The notes under the pieces: generated by a model
Told to the model about the DNA's origin: nothing
Seen by the model: the letters and a program-made list of their open reading frames with translations, nothing else
Database searches by the model: none
Made by a program: the position numbers and the translations under genes
Assembly (NCBI GenBank): GCA_960531495.1
Contig: OY482848.1
Coordinates: 25,368,756-25,432,755, forward strand
Direction of reading: 5' to 3'
DNA length: 64,000 bases
Origin: Zeus faber
Taxonomy: Eukaryota > Chordata > Actinopteri > Zeiformes > Zeidae
In this document: piece after piece, positions 1 to 13,422 of the stretch
Layout of the letters: each line of letters opens with the position of its first letter
Numbering within the stretch: position 1 is the first letter of the stretch

Positions 1-145
1 CTTATCCTGGCCGTGGCATCGTGACATTATCCGTTCCTAGTTGAAGCACTAGTGAGGTGTTACAACTTAAAAGCCTCTTAATTATAATAATGGGTGTCGC
101 AGATCGCTGCTGTGTGTCAGCATGAGTCATGGCGAGTCTATTTTA

Positions 146-151
<6 letters not shown>

Positions 152-187
<36 letters not shown>
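152..187. repeat. (TA)n microsatellite
   Basis: About 18 TA units. The surrounding 1-420 shows nothing else I can name. Confidence 0.9.
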
Positions 188-188
<1 letters not shown>

Positions 189-419
189 TGTATATAAATC
201 ATCACTAATGCAGAACGAGGAGCATGAGCCAACACTGATCTATTCCAATGAAACCCATGGATGCGGTCACTGCTGATTGCATCGTAAAAATTGTTTATTA
301 AAAGTCTAATTATACTGTTTGGTGAGGGATGAAAATGTCATTGATATGGCGCAGCAAAAAACTGAGTTCCAGTAATAACAACCTGGCATTAGCGATAAAC
401 CATAATCCCCGTGAAGTGC

Positions 420-1010
420 ACACTCGGAGGCTAATTCACAAAAGGATTGCGCGGCTTTTGTGGCCGATAAACCTGCACAAACAAGACAAAAAGAAACCGT
501 TTAATTTTCAAAGCACCCGCAAAGAGTGAAATGCATCCATAACTGTGCCCCAAAAAGCACGGCCCGTGGTGGCTATGGGCAGAGGTGGGCTCAGCCCACT
601 CAAACCTGCATCTTGCCCACTCAATCCAAAGTTAAAAATGTGTCTTGCCTACCCAATCTACAACATTTTTTGAGAAGTGATCTCTGCTCCGCGATCAGAG
701 CGACCTCCGACCTCCGCGACCGCTGCGCATCCCCGTTCCATGTTTCCCCAAACAAAACACATAAAAACAGAGGGGCAAATTCACAAAGAGTGGATTGCAG
801 CTGCTAGATGCACCATGAATTGCGTATCAATTGCGCCCACTGTCTGCGCTGTCTTAGCCTCTTCGCTTCACAAAAGATATTGCACTAATGATATGCCAGT
901 GCAAAATGCTCATAAAGTGCTGAGTGCAATTTGTCCTTGTTTTACGTTTGATTATTTATCCGCAGAGATGCGTGGATTCAAGCACTCTATACTTTTAGAT
1001 TAAAATTGAC
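420..1010. repeat. dispersed repeat, unclassified (related to 3400-3830)
   Basis: The stretch around 865-900 (ttcacaaaagatattgc, then actaatgatat) matches the reverse complement of about 3635-3670. A similar ttcacaaaaggattgcgc occurs near 437. Repetition in opposite orientation suggests copies of one element, perhaps PIF/Harbinger-type MITEs by composition; that class is a guess. Confidence 0.4.
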
Positions 1011-1780
1011 TTAATAGTTTTAGCTTTATGTGCAGCGACTATAAAACATTAAAATAGTATGAGTAAATCTATAATACAACGTACTATTCCCACACAGTTA
1101 ATTTATTACATGAATAAAATGTGTATATATTTGAAATTGTACTAGTTCTCACTGAATCTTAATATTACAATGTTAAAATTATGACTGGTGATTTAATATA
1201 TTTTACTTGACCACAAAGTTAATCTTTTCAGTGCGGGCCGAATGTTGCCGCCTTTCGGGTGCAGTGGCCTGGTGCGGAGCTGTCCATGGTGCTATATGAG
1301 GTTCGATGCCATATGTGGTTCAATGCCAATTTTGACCACTTTGACCACCGCTATTCCCTATAACCTTTAGTTGTTTTTTTAATATCTTTTAACTCAGTAG
1401 GAATTATGGAAGCGTTTTGGTCAACGTTTGTCACGCCTTTTTTGTACAAAAAATGATTCAAAGTTCAAAGCAAAACATTCTTATGGAGTGCGTTTTGAAA
1501 ACCACCTCAGACTGCCCGTTCCGCTAGCTACAGATGCCATGACAGTAATAATAATTGTAATAATAATGTCAAAATATTATTTACAGGTCACTGGAAGTCT
1601 GGGCGTAGCACCCCGTAAAGATGCGCTTCAGTTGCACCACCTCTCTGCAGACAGGGCTGGCTGTTTTTTTTTCTCGTGCAATTACCACCAGGTCTCAGCA
1701 GACGGTAACAATTTCACTGTGTGTGAATATTAGCAACGGTGGTTGTGAATTGGCTTTTTTTTTTACAACAAGGTTCATTT
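1010..1780. other. AT-rich segment without recognised features
   Basis: No exon, RNA gene or named repeat recognised; the ORFs are short and low-complexity. Confidence 0.5.
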
Positions 1781-2165
1781 GCATAGAAAGGGGCCTTTTT
1801 TTCACCAAATGTATAAATAATATCAAATTTAAATGCAAATAGCACCGGAGCGCCGAGATACTATTTGTATGGCAGCGCAGTTAGCGATGCATTTCACCTT
1901 TGCGGCGGTTAAGCGGCTGCAAACGCACAATCCTTTTGTCAATTGTTTTTATTGTAGATGTTTTTATCCCCAACCCCCCCCCGCTAACATGTGAATTAGC
2001 CAATCAATATTTCTTTCTGCCCCCCGATCAAAGTAGACTAGAAATGTGCCTGCTGCCAAGCAAATAGCATTTCGGTTCGCCGGTGTTATTTGCATGTATT
2101 TAAATTTGTTATTATGCATACATTCGCCCCTTTTTATGCAAATGGGCCTCATTGCAAATACTGTA
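1780..2165. repeat. inverted-repeat (MITE-like) element
   Basis: The left arm at about 1780-1890 (tttgcatagaaaggggcc, caaatttaaatgcaaatag, caccggagc) matches the reverse complement of 2035-2165 with scattered changes. The arms of about 110-130 bp are separated by about 145 bp. This is the layout of a non-autonomous DNA transposon. Superfamily not determined. Confidence 0.55.
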
Positions 2166-2402
2166 AGTCCAATTGACAATCACCAGCACTAATAGTCACA
2201 CGCAGTTACAGTGAAAATTATTTGTCTAGTGTCTTATAGTGTCTACAGAGATATTTACAAGGGGTGTCCCGTTTGAGAAGTTTGTGAGGCATTGTGTGAT
2301 AATTTCTCCTTTCTCCTCCACATCATGTCATCTTCTTTTCCAGTCTGAAGCTGTGCATTTAAAAACCCCAACAGCACGTGACAGACTGGGATATTCAATT
2401 AC

Positions 2403-3395
2403 AGTGACCAGACGTCCCAGTTTGTCTGGGATTGTCCTGGTTTCTCGACAAATATCTGTAAAGCACTAAAATGTCCTGGTTTTCAATATTCACTACCAAA
2501 TTGTCCTGGTTTTTACCAATTAAAATAATAATAATAATAATATTATACTTGCTTTCAGCGCTTACATAGATGTTTATCATGTTCTGTCCTACTCATTATT
2601 ATCTAACCCAATCAAAAAACATAATCAATGCACCGTGCGTCTGAATTCAACACTGATTGGTCAGTATATGCATCAATCAACCAATGTGTCGTTGTCAAGG
2701 CTGTTGCTCGCCGATGAGGCTTGTGGCTCTGTCTGAATCTGTCAGGGGAGTTCTCTTTAAAAGCAATGGTCGAATCTGTCAGTTCCCGCGCATGTGTTTA
2801 CCTGGCACGAATGCCCCTGTGGAGCGGAACTTTTCCATCATGAATAACAATTGGGTGGACGGGAGGAACCGTATGGGACTGACAACTCTAAAAACACTGC
2901 TCGTTACACAGGGGAAACTTTGATGATAGCTGCACAGTATATGCACCGTTCCACGGAAAGCTCCTGGCAAACAGAAATCTCCTAGAGAAGATCCACTCGT
3001 CAAGCAAGTATTCTTAAAGGTGTCTTTCTTTAAAGGCTCTTTCATGGTTTGTTATTAACGATAGTGGTTATGGTGGTTAGGTATCTGACATCAATAAATA
3101 TGTTATATTACACCAGTGCAATCCTTGTGTTTTGTGTTTACTAGTTTTATGATACAGTTTTAAAACAAACTATGTTTCAGTGGATTTTTGGAGACAAAAC
3201 ATAATTCTTCCTTTGCTGAGGCGCTGTCCGTGGTGTTGAAAGATGCAGTCACTAGGTGTGCTAAGCGCTGAAATAATTGTCCCCCATCCTGATGAAAAGG
3301 CCTATGGTGCGTGCATACATGTGCGCGTGCATGAACGTACGATACATTTAAGTGTCTCGGTTTGGGGATTTGAAAATGTGGTCACCCTATATTAA
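2403..3395 (+). mobile_element. hAT-type DNA transposon remnant
   Basis: The ends are inverted: GTGACCAGACGTCCC near 2404 and TGTGGTCACCCTA near 3388. Inside, 2806-2920 (+) codes NAPVERNFSIMNNNW then RNRMGLTTLKTLL, the C-terminal dimerisation region of hAT transposases. The rest of the roughly 600-residue transposase is missing. At about 1 kb this is an internally deleted, dead copy. Confidence 0.65.
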
Positions 3396-3399
3396 ATCC

Positions 3400-3830
3400 C
3401 TAATATGCTTTCTCTCTGTCACATTTAAATTCCTTGCCTGAAGTTTTGAGGAATGCCTCTGCACCTTGGCGGTCGGGCCTTTTTATTTTTCTCCTTCTCT
3501 CTACCATTGTCCTGCCTACTGTGTTCTTGGCGCAAAGCCACCATTTATACTTTGCCACATGGATAATTGCGATTGGACACAAAACAAGGGCAAATTGCAC
3601 TCAGCTGCAAAACGTTATGGGCATGATTGTACTTTTTAATATCATTAGCGCAATATCTTTTGTGAATCAGACGTTAGGACGGTGCAGATGGAGATTGGTA
3701 GCTGACGAAATACCGGAGAGCTTGAAAGATTTATGGCCGACTCTTTGTATAGTAAAGCAGACCTATTATGCTTTTCCTACATTTTCTGTCATATATATAA
3801 TGTTACAATGTGGGATGTTCATATGAGACG
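3400..3830. repeat. dispersed repeat, opposite orientation to 420-1010
   Basis: Shares an inverted match with the block at 865-900. A 130-codon open frame runs across it but resembles no protein I know, so I treat it as chance. Confidence 0.4.
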
Positions 3831-5960
3831 TGGCCAAAGTGTCAAATAATGAGGTAAACTAATGACAAAGTAATGGCTGCAAACAAAGGTTTTTTCTACT
3901 CTCTGCACAAGCTGCTTATGTGCTCCATTCGCTGTGTGTTTCCCCAAACAAAACCAATACAAATATAATACTGATTAGGTGAAATACATGAAAGTTACGG
4001 AGTCAATACAACGAAACCTGGAAGCCACGCTTAAACCCCATTGGCTCACAGAACTTGGGGCCTCATGAGAGTGGCTCCACCCACTGAAACAGAGTGTCGG
4101 GAACACAATGGATTTAGAGGTATGTTAGAATGGCTTTAATGCATAAACTGATTGGTATTTTCAGCAAAATACTTCAAAGACATGTTTTGGGGACCTCAGA
4201 GCCCTCAGAGGGGACCTATATTAACTTGTGTGAAAAGGAGCATAATAGGTCGCTCCTCGGCTCCTCAGCCCTCTCTTTGCAACGGGCTCCCGTGGTGCTG
4301 CACCACGGTGCCATCTGCTATTGGCTGGTGTTCGAGCGCGGCCTTCACCGGAAAAAAAAAGCAGCGAGTGTTTGTTGTCTGTCTTTGATGTTGGGAAGCA
4401 ACGGAAATAAACAAACCGCTCCGATGTAACAGTTTGGGTTGATGGCAGTTTGGAGACCCGTGGGAGCCAAAAACTGTAGGAATGTGTTGTTTATTTACCT
4501 TTATTAATAGGCCTATATGTTTTTATCGGACCTGCTGTTGGGAACAGATACAGGGCGCTGCTCAGCTCGATGCCGCCATTGGTCGCATTTGTTGGAATCG
4601 TAGAGACAGAGCAATTCATTTATATCTCAAAACTAAAAATTACATACACGTAATACTTTCATAGTAGAGATTATTGTTTGAAGATGTCACTGGTTGGCTG
4701 AATGGGACGGATAAGGCTCCGTCGATTCACTTTTTTTTGCCGGTACTAGAAATATATTCAAATGCAAAACAAAATATAAATATTTTTTACCTCAGTCAAA
4801 CTAGACCAACATGTAGTTTAACTGATTTCCTGCACCCCAGATTCCAAAGATGAACTAATTATTTTTGATATACAATCTATTTTTCTGAAGTTTCTGAAGC
4901 TCCACATCCTACAGTAGATTTGGTGGGTGATTATATTGGTTATCCATTTGATTTAATTTGCCTTCTCCACTCATTCCACTTCTGTCTCGTTTCTAGCAGC
5001 TCATCCATATGCATGAGGTATAATCAGATGAAATCGTTTTTAAAGTCTATTAGCCTTGTTGCGAGGCACACACTGTTTTGCTTTTGGACGAGGGTCGAGG
5101 GTTGCTTCGGGTAAAGCTTGGGTTCCCCTTTTATTTAAAGTTTAACGTTCCCCTTTAAACAGCGACCTGTAAAGGGCTCCAGATCCAGACAGGTAAACAG
5201 GAATATACACGGACGTCGAGGGATTTAAAGAGAAAAGCAGCACTGTGAGACTGGATAGAGGCGGACAGATCTGTGCTGCTCTGCCAAAACATCTTGCTGT
5301 GTCACGGTGCCTGAGGATACACTTTCACACCATCGGAGGACATCTGACAACACCCACTAGGGAGAAAGGGCTAAAATAGATGTTGGGCAAGTTCTAGAAT
5401 TGTACGTTCCACTCTCTGTCTGATTTGCGTTAAAGACCTTTGGCAAATCTTTGGCCGCCATGTTGTATTATCATCCATTTTTAGAATATGTGTAATAGGT
5501 ACTGTAAGTTCTGACCACTGTGCTGTTTTTCTTTGGACAGCGCCATTTTCACTCATTGATCTCTTTAAACGTTCATTTTTGCAGCTTTCTCCTTTTTATT
5601 GTTCAACACAATCGTTTCTCCAAGCAGCACACAGTGACCATAGAAAGAGAGGCCGCTCCAACGCAATCTCCAAAACACAATGCATCCCCACCCCCAATCC
5701 TTGCTGCGAATACGCACAAAACCAGTGTCATTGATTTTTAAATGATCATAGAAAAAAAATGCTGAATGTCATGTTGGAGGCTGCCGCTGTGAATGTGAAG
5801 TGTGACAGTGGGACGTCTTTCTGAACTGGGCTCCCCTACGAGGAAATGAAAGCTCAGCTCCGGGCCCCGACAGACTGCCTGTCAGTTAGTCAGACACACA
5901 GTCAGTCATTCAGACGCTCTATGAGTCAGAACCACTGCACAGGCAGTTAGCCATTCAGTG
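3831..5960. other. no recognised features
   Basis: I see no exon with MAST-like sequence, no RNA gene and no clear transposon. A short GC-richer patch at 4240-4360 has no recognisable coding. Confidence 0.5.
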
Positions 5961-5961
5961 A

Positions 5962-5965
<4 letters not shown>

Positions 5966-6042
<77 letters not shown>

Positions 6043-6043
6043 A

Positions 6044-6112
<69 letters not shown>

Positions 6113-6117
6113 ATATA
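5966..6117. repeat. compound TG / TATG / TA / TG microsatellite
   Basis: (TG)n to 6026, TATG units to 6047, TA to 6074, TG to about 6108. It directly abuts the Tc1-like element on its left. Confidence 0.95.
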
Positions 6118-7260
6118 TCGATCAGTCATAACATTAAAACCACCTGCCTATTATTGTGTAGCCCCCTCTCGTGCTGCCAAAACAGCTCTCACCCTTCGAG
6201 GCATGCACTCCACAAGACCTCTGTCCTGTGGTATCTGGCACCAAGACGTTAGCAGCAGATCCTTTAAGCCCTGTAAGTTGGAAGAAGGGGCCCTCATGGA
6301 TCGGGCTTGTTGTTCCAGCACATCCCAGAGATGCTCAATTGGCTTGAGATCAGGGGAATTTGGAGGCCATGTCAACAACTCTTTGTCATGTTCCTCAAAC
6401 CATTGCCATACTGGAATACCGTTGCCATGAAGGGATGTACTTGGTCTGCAACAATGTTTAAGTATGTGGTACTTGTCAAAGTTACATCCACATGAATGCC
6501 AGGACCCATCGTTTCCCAGCAGAACATTGCCCAGAGCATCACACAGACTTATCTTCTTCCCATAGTGCGTCCTGGTGCCATCTCTTCCCCAGGTAAACGA
6601 CACACATGCACCCGGCCATCCATATGATGTTAAAGTAAACGTGATTCATCAGACCAGGCCACCTTCTTCCATTGCTCCATGGTCCAGTTCTGAGTCCAGT
6701 TCTCTTTCGGTGGTGGACAGGGGTCAGCATGGACACTCTGACCGGTCTGCGGCTACACAGCCCAATACACAGCAAGCTGTGATGCACTGTGTGTTACTGC
6801 CCCCCCTGTGTGTAGACACCTTTCTATCATAGCAGCATTAACTTTTTCAGCAATTTGTGCTGCAGTAGCTCTTCTGTGAGATCAGACCAGACGGGCTTGA
6901 CTTCACTAGCAACGCACATCAATGAGCCTTTGGCGCCCATGACCCTGTTGCTGGTTCACTGGTTGTGCTTCCTTGGACCACTTTTGGTAAATACTAACCA
7001 CTGCACACTTGTGGAACACCCCACAAGACCTGTCGTTTTGGAGATGCTGTGATCCAGTCTTCTATCCATCACAATTTGGCCCCTTGTTAAAGTGGCTCAG
7101 ATCCTTACGCTTATCCATTTTTCCTTCTTCCAACACATCAACTTCAAGAACTGACTGTTCACTTGCTGCCTAATATATCCCACCCCTTGACAGGTGCCAT
7201 TGGAACGAGATGAGCAATGATATTCACTTCACCTGTCACTGGTTTTAATGTTGTGGCTGA

Positions 7261-7264
<4 letters not shown>
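6118..7264 (-). mobile_element. Tc1-like transposon with broken transposase
   Basis: Terminal inverted repeats: GATCAGTCATAACATTAAAA near 6120 and its counterpart TTTTAATGTTGTGGCTGATC ending near 7262. On the minus strand, two frame-shifted pieces of a DD34E transposase remain: 6787-6539 (CSRRPVRVSMLTPVHHRK) and 6603-6151, with NSPDLKPIEHLWDVL carrying the last acidic residue. The 5' part, with the helix-turn-helix region, is still recognisable by nucleotide similarity to 7150 but is out of frame. The element sits between TA/TG repeats, as expected for TA-targeting. Confidence 0.85.
6151..6787 (-). pseudogene. Tc1-like transposase pseudogene, catalytic part
   Basis: Two overlapping open frames (6539-6787 and 6151-6603) together cover the catalytic half. 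A shift near 6540-6600 separates them, and about 20-30 residues around the second Asp region appear deleted before WFEEHDKELLTWPPNSPDLK. It cannot give an active enzyme. Confidence 0.75.

Positions 7265-7266
<2 letters not shown>

Positions 7267-7324
<58 letters not shown>
7267..7324. repeat. (TA)29 microsatellite
   Basis: A pure TA run immediately right of the Tc1-like element. A longer TA/CTGTATATA cluster lies at 7555-7640. Confidence 0.95.
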
Positions 7325-7325
<1 letters not shown>

Positions 7326-7329
7326 TGTC

Positions 7330-7550
7330 TATGCAAGTGCAATCCCTGATGTGCAATGTGTCAAGATATGTGCAATACACTTAGTACTCTGGTTTCTATT
7401 TATGGTGATTTTTCCATTTTTTATGTTTGTATATATTTTATATTGTTTATAGTGTGTACTTGATATCCTCTCTATTTTCTGCTGCTGAACGATGTAAATT
7501 TCCCAGTTGTGGGACTAATAAAGGTTTATCTTATCTTATCTTATTTTATA
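7330..7550 (+). mobile_element. LINE-like 3' tail
   Basis: It ends with gtgggactaataaaggttta followed by CTTAT-type repeats, resembling the 3' end of fish non-LTR retrotransposons (L2/Rex-like, from memory). No reverse-transcriptase coding is present, so it is a 5'-truncated copy if the call is right. Confidence 0.45.
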
Positions 7551-7639
7551 TACACACACTGTATATATACAGTATATATATATATATACTGTATATACAG
7601 TATATGTACGTCTATATATATACAGTATATATATAAATA

Positions 7640-8413
<774 letters not shown>

Positions 8414-9979
8414 ACTCAGGAATACACTTAATAATAGCAACTGGTTGGAGCACTTTGTGTATGAAGAGTGGAAGAAGGAACCCGCCCCCATCAGGAAGTA
8501 ATTTAAGAAATAATTAATATGGACCATAAAAACATAATGAGGCTATCTGATCGAGAGAGAGTGATAGTGTATGCTTGTGTGGTGGTCGGCTGGTTGTGTT
8601 CCGTCCTTGGCATGTAAATGGAGCTGCATGATCTGGAGTTAATGAAAGATGGTGAGTGTAGTGATTGAGCGATGAACTGGAAACAAAAACGAAAAGAAAA
8701 CGATAAGAAAAGCGTCAGATAAGTTATGGTCCCACGGGGAATAGGAATTCCCTCACCCCCTGATGTTGATGGAGGTAATTCTTCATTTAAACTCTGTTTT
8801 CCATTCCGCTCTCCATTAGGAAGAAGGAATGTGGGCTAATTGGAATTGCGTTTTTTTCCTGCTGTTGAGGCGAGGCATCGAATCTCTATGTTAATGGAGG
8901 AATGCCGCATAGGCTTCAGCGCTCCCTGGTGCTCATGGAGACGTGAATAGTCCATATATTGGAGGAAAAAATGAATCCAAGGGACTCTCCTCCGTAGATG
9001 ATTCAAAAGCCTTCATCATCCTCGGGCGCCTCGTAATAATGTATAAAAACTGAGTGTTGTGTTCTGCAATGCTTTTTCCCGGTGGAGCGGAAGAGTTTTC
9101 TCATTGCGTGGAAATGGGAATTGTCCAAATATTTTAATCTTAATCTCTTTTAATAAAATTTTTCTTTGTATTGCCTGACAAAAAGCTGTTCCATTCACTA
9201 AGAGCTTTTTCTGAATTTTTTTGTTGAAGGATGTTTCTGGACATAATTTAAAACTTTAAAAATAAATTTGAAAAATAGATGCTTGGGCGGTCAAAATAAG
9301 TCATAAATATAACAAGGTCTGAAGACCTTGGTTAAACACCTGAGGCTAAACATTTTCATCCCTCCTTAAAATAAAAGATATATATATCTTGACTTTGGTG
9401 ACGTAATCATTTGAGTACGATTCCAATGGCACGCAAGCTGACTCACAAGGTGCTATTTATTTTTTGTGTCTATGTTTTATTAGCCTTTTCCTTTTGTTCT
9501 CCAACCGAGGGGCTGTTTTTTTCGTTGGGTTATTTACTTTCACAATACAACTTAGGGTCCACCAGAATGGGCATTCACAGAACAGAAAACCATGAGTTAA
9601 GGAATTAACACATTGAATCAAAACTGTCCCTGACAAACATTTCTCCTTGCTCCTCTCCCCCTCCACGCCCGTCACCCCCTCCCAGCAATCAGTTCATGTT
9701 CCGCTCAGCCGGGCCCCTCCTCCTCGAGTGAAGGAAGTGTAGTCCTTTCATGGACTGCCCATCCTGTGCCAGCCACAGGAGGAGCTCAAACATTCAAATC
9801 CATACCAATACTACTTTTGGGTGGACTCTCCCTAATCAGTGCTTTTGGTTTGTTTTTATGGTAACCGTCAAACCATGTCTCCGATGAAGAATGTTTGACG
9901 TTGTTTTTAGGCTCGAGAAATCAAACGATCCCCTCTGCCCGCTGAATGTTGGCTGGTTGTCGTGAGTGAAAAGTTTGGC

Positions 9980-10375
9980 CCTTTTTTTGAGATTCGGTTC
10001 TTGACGCGTCGCTCGGTAAAATGAGTCGTGACATTTTTTGACTCTTTGTGCGTTTGATTCAGTTGGTGCATGGTGAACGAGGGAAGAACTTCCGACGAAT
10101 GATGAACGAGATCGTCAGAAGAGTTGGCTTTGTTCTGATTTGTGACTGGAAATCATTTCATTCCATCAAAATGATTCATTCAAGTGTAAGAGTGCAAACT
10201 GCGCATGTGGCTCACGGATCTTCTCGTTCGCCGATCGAATGTCGAGACTCAGTGACCAAGTTGCCAACCAAACGAATGAACAACACGTTTGTAGGAGTGA
10301 CTCCAGACTCCCAATTCATTTCAAAGAGTCGTTCAATATGAACGAATCGTTCGCGATTTGCTTCACTACTCGGTG
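9980..10375 (+). repeat. dispersed repeat, copy A (same family as 48079-48334)
   Basis: It starts gattcggttcttgacgcgtc and ends gaatcgttcgcgatttgc then ttcactact. The copy near 48.1 kb has the same start, middle (gtcagaagagttgg) and end in the same orientation, so both are one interspersed family. The end (cactact) resembles hAT MITE termini; the class is tentative. Confidence 0.55.
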
Positions 10376-10683
10376 GTTTGGTTTGGTTTTTCAGCCTCTA
10401 GTTAAAAAAACAAACCGAACCACGTAGATTATGACGCATTTACACTGGACAGTAAAATGAGAGCTGTTTTGTCGGATCCCATGTGTTCCTAATCCTGCGT
10501 AACAGTGAAAGAAGTACAACTCAAAATGGCACCTGTATGATGAGGTTGCCCAGGGCCTACAACCCAACCAGGTACCAGGCACCAAATGAGGTTTTTGTTC
10601 CTTTAAAGTTGTAATCAGCATTAAATGGTTTTTCACTTCCTGTGCCGAAGGGCTTTTGTTTTTGTGACATAAACTATAGTGCA

Positions 10684-10685
<2 letters not shown>

Positions 10686-10714
<29 letters not shown>
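10686..10714. repeat. (TG)n microsatellite
   Basis: About 14 TG units. Confidence 0.9.
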
Positions 10715-10719
<5 letters not shown>

Positions 10720-10993
10720 CAAGGGGCAGTTTATGGCATTTTCCAGGGCCATGTGCGTCTGTGTGTGAGCTGGTGTAAGAGTGTAATGGCTCGGCGCCAG
10801 CAAACGACTTGCGCCGGGATAATTGGTCGTCAAAGCTGCTCCACAAGTCATTACCACGGATTTAACCTTTGACCACCCCTGTCCACACACACATACACAC
10901 ACGGTGGGAGGAGTGAGCCAAGAGGCCAAAGGTTCTGGGTTGCTTTATTAGAAGCTGGAGAACAGGTGGGGGGTCTATGCGTGGGGGGTCGGT

Positions 10994-11015
10994 GTGTTTG
11001 TGTGTGTGTGTGTTA

Positions 11016-11047
<32 letters not shown>

Positions 11048-11094
11048 GTGCGTGTGTGTGTCTGTGTGTCTGTGTGTGTCTGTGTGTGTGTGTA
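10994..11094. repeat. imperfect (TG)n microsatellite
   Basis: TG units with TGCG and TCTG interruptions over about 100 bp. 11095-11649 shows nothing recognised. Confidence 0.9.
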
Positions 11095-11647
11095 TCCCTC
11101 ACTTTCAAATGGCCTTGACTTTCTAAATGTATGTTGCCTTTCCGTAGGATCCATTCAAGGGGTGAACACTTTTTCCATCAAGGTGTTTCTGTTTGTGTGT
11201 TTACTTATTATTCAGTCTTTCCTATCTTGTACTGTTGTTTTCTGATGTTTGTCATTGTTTTCGTGAAACACATTGTTATCTGTTTCACCAAGAGCTTTCA
11301 CACTTGAGTTGACAAACACACATTCCCTGTGCGCCCTTTTCTTTTGTTCTTAAAGATATTTCTGGGCGTTTTTCATGCTTTATAGACAGTGATAGTATGG
11401 GAACAAAAGGAACAGAGAGAGGATGACATGCAGCAAATGACCACGTGCCGAAATCAAACCCTGGCCCGCTGTGCTAAGGACTGAGCCTTGTATATGGTGC
11501 GCTACCGGGACACCCTGCCGTGTGCCCTTTGACAGTCATGCATATTCATATACGAGTAAGCACACGTAGATTTAAAATACCGCTTCTATTATGCAGGAAT
11601 CGGGTATCTGTATCCGGTGTGTTTTTTCCCTTATTGTCTCTGTCTCA

Positions 11648-11649
<2 letters not shown>

Positions 11650-11718
<69 letters not shown>
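11650..11718. repeat. (CA)34 microsatellite
   Basis: Pure CA run. 11720-13140 shows no recognised feature apart from a CCT-rich patch at 12766-12786. Confidence 0.95.
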
Positions 11719-11720
<2 letters not shown>

Positions 11721-13140
11721 CTCTGGCCACTCACAGTTTTCTCCCCGGCTCCTCCAGCCGGCGGTCACATAGCGGCATTGTGCGCTGTTGACCTCCATGA
11801 CTCACACTTAGTCGGAGTGACAGGATCCCGTGCCTCGGCGCTACTACCATGTCACACACATGGATTGAGTCTTACAGTACATGATGCGTCACATCACGGA
11901 TTAAGATGGATTATCGAACGCAGATGTGTAGTCTGCACACACGGCAATATTGTCATAAACACCAGAGTGATTTTACCACTCTGATATCCAGAAGAAGTGT
12001 CCTGGTGTATGATGACTACAGTTTTGGCAAGGCTTGAATGCCTTTCCCGCTTCACTTTCCAGATCCATCTGTTTTAGTTCATTCCTCGATGTCTGCATCA
12101 AGTTGGTCCAAAGTTCCAAACTTTTCAATCTCATGTCTTCAGAAATCAATCTAAAGAACAGGGGTTCCGGCACCATTTTTTTGCGTTTAATCCCCCAGGG
12201 ATTAGAAGGGTTGGATGTTTTTGTTCATGTAGTAATGGATTTGAAATAGCCCTACCCCAATGCAATCAATGTTCCTTATATGAGCAGTGTGTATGTCCCT
12301 GTCGTCACAGCAGGGTGGTGCGCTTGATTTTTGTGCGACAGTGCAACTATAGTGCAACAACAAAAAAGCCAACAAAGCCTAAAAACACCTTATTGGCTGG
12401 TGAAGGTCGCCTGGATAGACCGAGGTACCCCCAGCCTTTTATTTCCAGAACAATCTTCACCAAGTTAGGACCATTTTTGGAGTACTCTGTCTTAGTAAAA
12501 GGTCAATGCCACACAGAGGAAAGGAAGGAAAATTGAACTGAGAGGGAGAGGTCGGCAAACTCGGCAAATACGGCCTCTCTTGCGTTGCGTCTTTATCGCG
12601 ACTTTCTGCGAGCTTGAAAGGTTTTTTTTTTTGTCTAAAGTCAATGCCATCTTACATTTTACAAATGTTTGCCAGTTCGTTTTGGATTGGTGGCTCCAGT
12701 GGCCTCACATAGGAACCAGTCGTAGATGGGTGAGTTGAGTTGCTATGGTAACATTTTTACATCCCCTTCCTCCTCCTCCTCCTCCTCCACCCGTCCTCCA
12801 TCCCCCCCTCCACCTTGTCTTTGCGTTCCTCCTAATGTTGAAAAAATTACAGATGGGAAGAGGATTTGTTGTCTTTATTAGCCGCCTAGGGTCAAAATGT
12901 GTGTGAACGTGTCTGATGTCCTCCGGCGCTCGAAGCTTTCGATCTAAATTTCCGTGGCGTGGTAATGAATTTATGCCGGAGGCTGAGTCTGAATGTCACC
13001 ATCTGCCCGGGAAGAGACGCAGCATCAAACAGTCCTGCAGAAACGCTTGGCTGTGAACCGTCAGCGAATGTGTGTAAATTTGACCCAAAAAGTAGACCCA
13101 GCAGTAGATTGATGATCCCAGGGTGGCGAAGCACAGCATG

Positions 13141-13141
<1 letters not shown>

Positions 13142-13178
<37 letters not shown>

Positions 13179-13184
13179 GTGCGT

Positions 13185-13222
<38 letters not shown>

Positions 13223-13230
13223 CTTTGTGT
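13142..13230. repeat. (TG)n with TGCG interruptions
   Basis: TG array interrupted by TGCGTG units. Confidence 0.93.
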
Positions 13231-13350
13231 GTGTGATTCAGATGGAGTGGATGAGCCCAGTCTGCATGACCGTAACCGCGACAAAGTGATTTAAACTGTC
13301 AATCACATTTTACACGAGACACACAAAAACACACAAACACACACGTCTAT

Positions 13351-13352
<2 letters not shown>

Positions 13353-13420
<68 letters not shown>
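13353..13420. repeat. (CA)34 microsatellite
   Basis: Pure CA run. To the right, 13500-14380 is purine-rich without a recognised gene, and 14380-14760 is AT-rich. Confidence 0.95.

Positions 13421-13422
<2 letters not shown>

Noticed and set aside
3434..3826. A 130-codon plus-strand frame with hydrophobic stretches
   Set aside because: Lies in a dispersed repeat shared with 420-1010 and resembles no membrane protein I know.
5220..5400. Possible 5' untranslated exon (a gtaaac donor near 5192)
   Set aside because: No supporting start codon, homology or promoter; one donor-like motif is not enough.
5969..6430. Open frames of Cys-Val or Tyr-Ile repeats here and at other TG/CA/TA arrays
   Set aside because: Microsatellite translations without any non-repetitive domain.
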